Below are positions 1 through 8,600 of a stretch of DNA of 64,000 nucleotides, piece after piece. How positions within the stretch are numbered: the stretch's first letter is position 1; the number at the start of each line of letters is the position of its first letter. This DNA comes from Symsagittifera roscoffensis (lineage: Eukaryota > Xenacoelomorpha > Acoela > Convolutidae): assembly GCF_963678635.1 (NCBI RefSeq), contig NC_087065.1, forward strand, positions 31,876,784-31,940,783, given 5' to 3'. The notes below the pieces were generated by a model that was not told the origin of the DNA, searched no databases, and saw only the letters and a program-made list of their open reading frames with translations. The translations under genes were made by a program, and so were the position numbers.

Positions 1-476
1 TCTATTGACGGTTTTTTTTCGCAACTATTCAAAAGGTGTTGTCCTAGGCTAAAAAGTTGTGTCCATTTTTTGTAAGGTTATGGGGTTTTAAAGATGCCAG
101 TTTGGCCAGTTTGAAACAACTAAAGCGCGTAGGCGGAGGCGGAGGTGGAAATTTCTTCCGTCAAAGAAAGTGCTCCAAATTGAGCTGAAGCATGCTATTT
201 GGTGCATTTAATATTTTTCTATTAGCGAATTATATCACTTTGTACTTTAAATAGCTCATCCTGGAGATCCAGTGTTCTCAAATTTAATTATTGTTATCAA
301 AAGATTGTTATTCATGATTTGAATTTAAAGTTTCTGATTTTTCAAAAAAGTTAGTTCGTTTTTTTTTCTCGCCTTCATTGACTTTTTTCTAACGTTCTGC
401 AGGCTATGTTTTGGCATTGAATTTGTCAGTTTTAACCATTTGAATTTTTATATTGAAAACGTATTTTTTTTCAAAT
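1..476. other. Left flank of element 1, no gene seen
   Basis: AT-rich DNA with T-runs and no open frame of note. I find no similarity here to other parts of the window. It ends with AAAT at 473-476, the target-site duplication of element 1. Confidence 0.6.
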
Positions 477-884
477 TGGAACCTGATCTAAACTATATTT
501 TATGATTGGATAAATTAAATGTTTTACCAATGTAAAGTATTTAATATTAACCAATCATGATCCATCTAACTAACAACCCACTTATTTGTAAGTGCTGAAG
601 TTACTTGTAATTTCAGCACCAGAGAGATTTGAATTTAACTTAGAAATTAGTTGGACTCTCCCGAGCACTTCAGCAGCCGCAATAAACCAGTATACCCTAG
701 ATCTATTGAGCCTAGCAGAGACTAGTTAAACAACCTGAGACTAGATAGTATAAGAGTAAGATTAGGATCGGTATTAGACTAAGAAGTTGCACGAATCTAT
801 CCGGCCGAAAATAAGATAGCGTGACGAGCAGACGGTGTACCCTATCCGAAATTACTCTATGAGTTACACTTCGGTCCTAACTCA
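477..884 (+). repeat. 5' LTR of element 1
   Basis: 408 bp with TG...CA termini. It is identical to 18906-19313 except one base in the GTGCTGAA hairpin arm (G here, C in the 3' copy). It contains an inverted pair, ATGATTGG/CCAATCAT, and a 13-bp dyad at 592-604/607-619. An AATAAA lies at 681-686 and a TATA-like sequence at 749-756. The U3/R/U5 boundaries cannot be placed from sequence alone. Confidence 0.95.
749..756 (+). promoter_or_regulatory. TATA-like element in LTR
   Basis: TATAAGAG occurs here and at the matching place in the other LTRs. It would put transcription start in the last third of the LTR. This is a motif match only; no start site is known. Confidence 0.3.
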
Positions 885-886
885 TC

Positions 887-904
887 TGGTGCGACCATAA
901 GTCT
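887..904 (+). other. Primer-binding site (candidate) of element 1
   Basis: TGGTGCGACCATAAGTCT starts two bases after the LTR end, where a tRNA primer (complement of a 3' CCA end) is expected. The same sequence follows the 5' LTR of element 2 at 21154. It is not an obvious match to the usual gypsy primer sites. It partly resembles the complement of an arginine-tRNA 3' end, but I would not assign the primer. Confidence 0.65.
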
Positions 905-972
905 CGAACAAGACCTTACTAGATTAGAATTAACCAAAAATAGATTAGAAATTAGACAAAAACATTTACAAA

Positions 973-1206
973 ATGTTATACGACAATAATTTAATTGAAA
1001 TGTCTCTCCGACTCAATAGATCAGAGCCAATATTCCGAACCATAATAGAACTACCCGGAATTGGAAGAAGACCTCGAACCAAAGACGACATACGACAAAG
1101 TAGAAACTTGCCGTATAGTTATATGATAGTTCGGCAAAAGCCAGAACAAACTTTTATATTTCGAATACTACTTGCAATGAATTTAGATTTCCATTTGCAA
1201 ACATAA
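973..1206 (+). CDS. 77-aa leader ORF, unknown function
   Basis: A short ORF starts 88 bases after the LTR with a clear ATG (AAAATG context) and ends TAA. I do not recognise it. It is basic, with no signal peptide or membrane segment. The homologous ORF in element 2 (21235-21456) is 73 aa. The two differ by an in-frame 12-base indel and by about 15 silent against about 5 amino-acid-changing substitutions, so it looks like a protein under purifying selection. As the first ORF of the genomic RNA it would be translated before, or limit access to, the downstream gag. It could be a regulatory leader peptide or a small nucleic-acid-binding protein. Confidence 0.7.
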   Translation: MLYDNNLIEMSLRLNRSEPIFRTIIELPGIGRRPRTKDDIRQSRNLPYSYMIVRQKPEQTFIFRILLAMNLDFHLQT

Positions 1207-2136
1207 AACCTTGAAGTTACTCTTCAAAATCATTTAAGGCGCTAAACAAAATTAATATTATACAATAACGATTGATAAAAAGATCTAAGATCGTTTTCTT
1301 AAAACTCTGCAGTATTATACAAAACATGTTTGAAAAGTATTTATTGGAAAATAAAAATAAAAATTAGTAGCATGACAATAAATGGTTAGTAATCATAAAT
1401 CATCCTGTTGTTCCAGCTTCATCATCTAAAACATAACAGCAATCATAAACCCACTAATATCATCAAAACACTAAATCTTTCCTTTACACACATTTAAAAT
1501 TTTATTAAAACTTAAATTCACTTAATTTTAAAACCAGATCATCAAGGCTTATCCTTGGATCTTAAATCATTTTCTACTTAATTAAATTTTAAATTTGATC
1601 ATCAAGGCTTATCCTTGGATCAAACAGAACAACTTTGTTCTCCCCCACCCACTTAATTAGTGTCTAACGACCTCAAACGTCGATTCACTACCCAACCTTT
1701 TCTAAAGACCCAAGACTAATAGAAATTTTTAAACAAAACTAATCATTCAAATTAGGATAAACAGTGAAGAACTTCGGTTATTCATCCTTCACTTGACCCC
1801 CCCTCTTACCAGACCCAGGATAAATCTTAGACTTAGTAAGTTTAAAATAGTATCTAACGAACTACTCGCGTTCTAATTATACCTGAACCTTGTGGATCGA
1901 TTTACTATTCTCCAACCCTTGAACACAATCACTACCCTAAGTAAGATTAAGTAAGTTAACACCTTAGCTTATACTAGTCACGAGAAAGTAAAAATCATTC
2001 TTCGGAATCGATATACTTTTCTCTCCAACCCTGAACAAATAGACCCAGGTTAAGCTAACCAAAAAATCGTAAGAACTAACAGTTTAGGAAAATAGAAATC
2101 ATTTAACAACCTTTTGCATCCGTCATCCTAAACCTT
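1207..2136 (+). promoter_or_regulatory. Long structured leader
   Basis: 930 bases without a convincing gene but rich in potential RNA hairpins. GATCATCAAGG...CCTTGGATC occurs twice (about 1533-1558 and 1598-1622), each able to fold on itself. AGAACAA/TTGTTCT lies near 1626. A long stem at 1982-2023 (GAGAAAGTA/TACTTTTCTC) is capped by an ATTC-TTCG-GAAT tetraloop hairpin. The hairpins are kept in element 2. A packaging signal, an internal ribosome entry site or a primer/dimer structure are possible roles; none is proven. Confidence 0.5.
1836..1957 (+). promoter_or_regulatory. Cluster of candidate 5' splice sites
   Basis: Three GTAAG sites (GTAAGT at 1836, GTAAGA at 1941, GTAAGT at 1951) stand in the leader upstream of gag. 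All three are preserved in element 2. In env-bearing retroelements a leader donor joined to a downstream acceptor makes the env mRNA, so these are plausible donors for the downstream ORFs. No RNA evidence is available. Confidence 0.3.
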
Positions 2137-2604
2137 ATGTCATTTAAAAACCTAGGAAATAAACAAACAATCATTTTACACAATTGTGAAATAGATAACA
2201 AAAAATACGACCTTGTAATCACACCTCATACACAAACAATTGGATACATTCGCACAAAACGACAAACACTAAAGAGGAAAATAATAACTAAACAAAGACA
2301 AATAACACGAAAAAGATTTTCAAAAAACCGAAACGCATTTTCAGAATCAGAAACCAACAGTTTAGACGAACTTTACAAACTAAAAGAATCAATAGATAAA
2401 AATTACCCACTTCACGATCAATTATATTATTCTGACTCAGAAACAACTTCAAATTCATCACAAAGAGGAAAAAGAAGAATAAAAAAGCAGTACAAACACA
2501 AACCAGTACATCTATACAATTGGAATCAACCAATTCGACACATTAATAATTACATATTAACAGTCATCGAACAAAAAAATGAGCTCAACGCACACTCCAG
2601 GTGA
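2137..2604 (+). CDS. 155-aa pre-gag ORF, unknown function
   Basis: An ATG ORF just upstream of gag overlaps its first 26 bases, with gag in the +1 frame relative to it. The protein is Lys/Arg/Asn-rich, with a basic middle (about residues 40-65), an acidic-serine patch (about 97-108) and a second basic run. There is no membrane segment and I recognise no family. The counterpart in element 2 (22383-22844) is recognisable along its length but has an early TAG. It could be a nucleic-acid-binding accessory protein, or an N-terminal gag extension reached by frameshifting through the A-run before the gag ATG. Either reading is inference. Confidence 0.6.
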   Translation: MSFKNLGNKQTIILHNCEIDNKKYDLVITPHTQTIGYIRTKRQTLKRKIITKQRQITRKRFSKNRNAFSESETNSLDELYKLKESIDKNYPLHDQLYYSDSETTSNSSQRGKRRIKKQYKHKPVHLYNWNQPIRHINNYILTVIEQKNELNAHSR

Positions 2605-5600
2605 CGAAACTCCAGATGATGATGAAATCTTTCCTTTTATAGTAGATGCAGATACTGATAGAGGACAACACATATTTTGTCAAAATTTACTCGTAAATTT
2701 ATTTGAACCCGGAATCAGTCCATGTAAAACAGAGTTCCCCGATGTAAAAATCAAAAGACAAATCATAGATCACTATCTAAAAGATATATGCAACATAACA
2801 CAACAGTATGGAATCTACTCCATAGAATTCACCTCACCAAACCATAATAATAGAACATATACTATACAAACAGACGATCTTGATTTAGAATTTTCAAAAG
2901 TTTTTTCAGAATATATAAAAAGCATCCAATACCAAAACTCACAAAGAGCAAACTCCATTTTCACCAATGAAGTTTTCGCAATAATATATAGTTATATTTC
3001 GATATTAGAAAACGAAATCCCAATAACAAATGTCTCACCGACAGAAACATCTAAACATTTAAGAGTACGACATGAAATCACACTACTCTCTAGTTATTTA
3101 AACATCATTAAAGAAAATTTCACGAAAGACGACGTTTCACAACATACCAAACACGATTTACAAAAAATTTTGGCATGGTTCATAATAGATTATTTCACAC
3201 ACAATATTGATTTAATTGCACAAGCAAGAAAAAATTTTAGACCCCAAAATTCGAACGATGATACCGCTATCACAGAACAATCAGATTATGTTTGGGACCC
3301 CGAATGGTCTCATCCCGCATTTATAAGCTTTCCACAATCAATCTCAAGTCAAGCAATAGGTACAATATCTTACATAAGAGATTATGTAAGAGTAATACCA
3401 TTAACAATTGATGCGACACCATTAAACTATAATACATTTTTACCCGATACACAAAATAATAGTTTAAACTCGACAGTCATACACAACGAAAACCTCAATG
3501 GAACTAGGAATCTTACTCAACAAGATATCCAGACACCATCACACTTCATAAATGAAGAAATTGTACACACAACAACTACACAACAAAGTATTTCACCAAT
3601 ACGCCCAAATTTAACAACACCAAGAAATACAAATCCTTCACAAACACAGGTAACCTTACAATCAACCGTTAAACCTTCGGTTGCTCCAAAATACTCACAT
3701 ATGGATTACCAAACATACAGACCCATGACAATACCATCAAAAACACGCAAAACATTCACTAGAAACAACTTTGCAGACCATAATTACAATTATACACATC
3801 CGTCAAAAACAAATTATCAACCACAAAGGAATTTTAATCAATATACAAAATCTCGAAATTGGGATAACCCAATGACCCAACCTAATTCAATAAATTTCCA
3901 AACAAATCCTCCACAGGATCGCAGTGAAAATTACCCATTTTTTCAACAAAATAAAAATAAAAAACAAACATCTTATCAAATGGATTATTTATCCTCAGAT
4001 GACGATTTCTTACAACCAGATATATTTGCACCAAATACTCAAGAATATCGTAGACAAGGAATACAGAGAACACGTACAAATCATAGAAATTTTTCTCCAC
4101 AATCAATAGATGCACAACATCAACAACCAATTCAACAACAAAATCCAATTAATACACAATCTTTTCAACCAATTCAACAACAAAATCCAATGACTGCACA
4201 CTCGTATCAAGCATCACAAATGCAAAATGAAATACCACTCCCATATTATCTCCAACAACATGAAATAACAAGAAACCAACTTTCAAATTTTTCTCAAATG
4301 CCAAATGCAGCAGAATCATTACAAATGACAATGAATCCATACCTTATGGGTGGATCATCAATAACATCAAACAAACCTTTAATGGTTTTCACAGGAACAG
4401 ACCCTGAATACTCTGTAGAAGATTATTTAAATGCAGTAACAGCAAACCTGATTTTAAATATTGGACCTGAACCAATTAATACGCCACTACATCAAAACTG
4501 GATACATCGACGCACAGCGTTGATACAAACAACCTTAGATGGCGCAGCCCAAAAATGGTTTTCAGTACTACCTCTAGAAATAAAATCAAACTGGAAAAGA
4601 TTTACACAAGAATTTTCAAAAATGTTTGACTCCGAAAGAAACAAACAACAACAAAGAGTTTTATGTAATGAAATTCGCAGATTACCAAACGAAACCATCA
4701 AGCAAATAGCAGTACGAATCGAAACACTAGTTCGAAAAGCATACTCACTAAATACACATGACTATAAAAACACAAAGATGACAGAAATCCTAATGATGAC
4801 CTTAACACCACAATTAAGGAAAATAGCAATAAAAAAGAGAGCATCCCATCCTTCTTCAATTCGAGAACCCGATTTAGATTTTCGAAAACTAGTAGACAAA
4901 TTAGAACAAGCAGAAATCACGATGAAACTAGAAGAAACGGAAAATCTGAAATTACAATACGTTAACAGAATTGAAACGACTCCCACTAATATTAATAATA
5001 TACAGGAATCAGAAACAGACCTCGTTGAAAAAATCACTGAAATACTCAATATTTACGAAAAGAACCCGAACTTTAAAGGCAAACCATCTTTCAAAAAATG
5101 GTGTAATTATTGCCGCCGATACGGACATAGTATTTCCGAATGTAGACAAAAACAGCAAGATAGTCAAAATAAACCTCAAAAATACAAAGAACCAAATAAA
5201 TCATTCTATCAATACATGAAAAAAGATCAAAATCTACCAAACAAAAATGTATACAGCAACAACAGTTCAGGAAAGCCACTTCCGAACAATACAAGTTATA
5301 CAAGAAATCAATCCCCATATAACTCAAGTTATAGAGGAAGATCACCAGAACGAAGAAATACACAAAACTCATCACAAATTCACTACAATAGACCAAATAG
5401 TAGAAATAACTACTCCAGATCAAATTCAAATACACAACGATTTGTTTCTAGATCTAATTCCCAATCAAGAAATAACTACTATCCAAACAACCAATCACGA
5501 AATTCATCATACAATAGGAATAGAAACTACTCCTATAATAGAAATAGAAGTTATTCAAACAACCGAAACCAGAATTACCCGAACAATCGATCAAGGAATA

Positions 5601-8600
5601 ACTCATATAATAGATCGAACTATAACAGACCAAACAATAATTACCAAAACAGATCGCGAAATAATTCACAAAATCGACACCCAAGTTATAATAATCGTTA
5701 TAGAAATTATTCCCAATCACCACACCGGAATAATAATCACTATAATAACTCTAATAATCGTCATAGAAGCAGTACACCTAAACATCAAAGACAAATCAAT
5801 CAAGTACAAGCTAACCCAGAAACAACATCAGACCCCCCAGGTATTGATGACACAGTAACTGATACGTTACAACTCAATCAAATAAACTGTACATCATCAG
5901 ATTCAGAAAGTGATACTGAAAACACTCTTGCTATCAATATGATAAAAGTCGAAAATGACTATGAATCTGTCATATATGAACAACCCTTTCCATCACATAT
6001 ATATGAAAATCAATCAGAATTTCTTCAAGATTATTACACTACACCCATAAATTCCACACCAACAACGCAAGAAACAAATGCAAAAAATACTACAGAACAA
6101 CCCAATCAAAATGTCAAAACAAAATGCTTGAATACAAACCACATCTACCAAAATATACAAAAAGAACAACCCAAAGAAAAAATCTGGACAATACCATTTC
6201 TCTTAGAAAGCCCAAGAAATAAAGAATTTCAACCACCAGACCTTGAAATAGATTTTTTAATTGATTCAGGAGCAGAATCAAACATAATAAACATCCCCAC
6301 ATGGAATGAAATAAAATCCTTACACCCAAAGCTAACACCTCTTGAAACCTCCAGCAAACTAGCAACAGCACAAGGATCAACATTGATAAACTACGGAAAA
6401 ATCCAATTATTTCTCCTCCCTACCAGAACAATGGAGCAAAGTAAAATTCTAAACAAGCCATTTAAACAAATATTCCATATCACTGATATTAAATATAATA
6501 TCATTGGAATACCATTTATTTCGAAGTATATACCAACAATTAATATCCTAAATAGTAAAATATTAATCAAAGATAAATATACAAAAACAAAAGAAACATC
6601 CCTAACATTTTTTCAAAGATTAAACAAACAACCACCATTCTTTTCAAAATTTTATCCAATATATAACCAACAAAGAAAACACCTGAAACCACTATCAGGA
6701 AACATATATAATTTTTCAATCAAACAAGTTCACCAATATGATAAAGAACAAAACAAACAAAAATTTTATATGTCAGATTTTGAATTCAAACCTATTCATA
6801 AATTTTTCAAAATCACAATCTCATCAATAAAATATTTGAAAAATTCGAATTCAGATATTATTTCCTTACATGTCTATAACAACACACCCTACCAAGTAAC
6901 ATTACCTTTAGGACTTTTAGGATATTGTGAAACCAACGCTACAATATCACCAATACACGAAAAAGCCTATCGCGTAAATAATATACTCCAATTACTAGAT
7001 ATTTGCCAATCTACAATTCTTAATGAAGAATTATCTATAAATAATATAATAAGTAACGAAAACAGAAATACGGATTATTTCACAAAAACTCCATATTTCA
7101 AACCTACATTCAACATAAGTAACTACACAGAGGACCAACAGAAATTTTTAACAATGTTTAATTTCCAACATTCACAAATAACACAAGACGAATTCGAAAA
7201 GTTAGCCAAACAGCTAATTAAATATTCATCAGTCTATGCAACATCAAAATTCGATGTTGGCAAAATCAGTTCATCACTACATCTCCCATTAAAACCAGAC
7301 GCAGTTTTCAAAAAACAGAGAGCAAGTAAAGTACCAATTCACTTACATGATAAAGTAAACAGATTACTCGATATTTTAGAACAGTACAATATTATATCAC
7401 CAGTTAATAAAGAAGAACAACCAAAAGGCAACACATTCATCAACCCCGTTATCATTCTAGCTAAAGGAGAATCATTAAAAATCGTTCTCGATGCTAGATA
7501 CCTCAATTCACTCATAGATGAATCAAAATGTAATTGGCCCATTGAACCAATACAAGTTATTTTAACAAAAATAAACGGCAAATACTTTACAACCGCCGAT
7601 ATGAATAGTGCATACAATCAAATGCCACTAGATGAACAATCACGACGTTTAACACAATTTGTTATCGGAAACCAACAATATGAATTTAACCGCTTATTCT
7701 ATGGAATATCCATAGGACCAGCAGCATTTTCAGCTTTTATGAGCAAAATTTTTAGACCACTGATACTCAAGAAAAACGCAATCACCTATCTAGACGATGT
7801 TTTTATGCAATCACAAACAAAAGACGAAATGTTCAAAGTTTTAGAAAAATACCACCAAATACTTCAGAACGAAAATCTGAAGGCCGCCCCCGATAAATCA
7901 CACTTCTTTTTGACAAGAGTTAAATTCTTAGGACATAACATAGAAAGAAAAACAATCACTCCACTGAAATCACGCATTGACGCTATTCAAAAACTTCAAC
8001 CACCAACAAATAAAAAGAAAATCCAAGAATTCCTTGGAATGTTAAACTTTTTAAGTAAATATGTTTATAAAATGCAATTATATCTACGACCATTTTACAA
8101 CATCCTTAGACAACAAAATAATTTTGAATGGAATACAGAACATCAAGCACGATTCGAAGAAATAAAGAAACTTTTAACTGAACAAATTTCAAACACAATT
8201 CCAGACCCTGATCAACCATTTTATGCAATGTGCGATGCTTCGAACTTTGGCATCGGCGCAGCACTATTACAATCACATAATGGTACAAATAAAATGAACC
8301 TGATATCAGCAAATTCCCGATTATTCACTCAAGCAGAGCTACGACTCTCAACTCTAATGAGAGAATGTACAGCCATAATATATACACTGACAGAATATGA
8401 ATTTCTGATACTTGGATCAAAACATCCAACAGTTTTATTCACAGACCACAAACCAATCATTTTTCTTTTCACACAGAAATCTAACCCAAACCACCGAGTT
8501 TACAGATTTCAACTAATTCTAATGAAATTTCCAAAGTTACATATTGTTTGGACTGCAGGAAAAAATCTTGCATTACCAGACACCTTAAGTCGAAATACAC

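Noticed and set aside
5247-5858. 203-aa open frame overlapping gag in another frame, and the similar 150-aa frames at 25661-26113 and 27008-27460
   Set aside because: They lie over the Arg/Ser/Asn-rich repeats of gag. Low-complexity codons keep the other frame open, and the long conserved gag frame explains the sequence.
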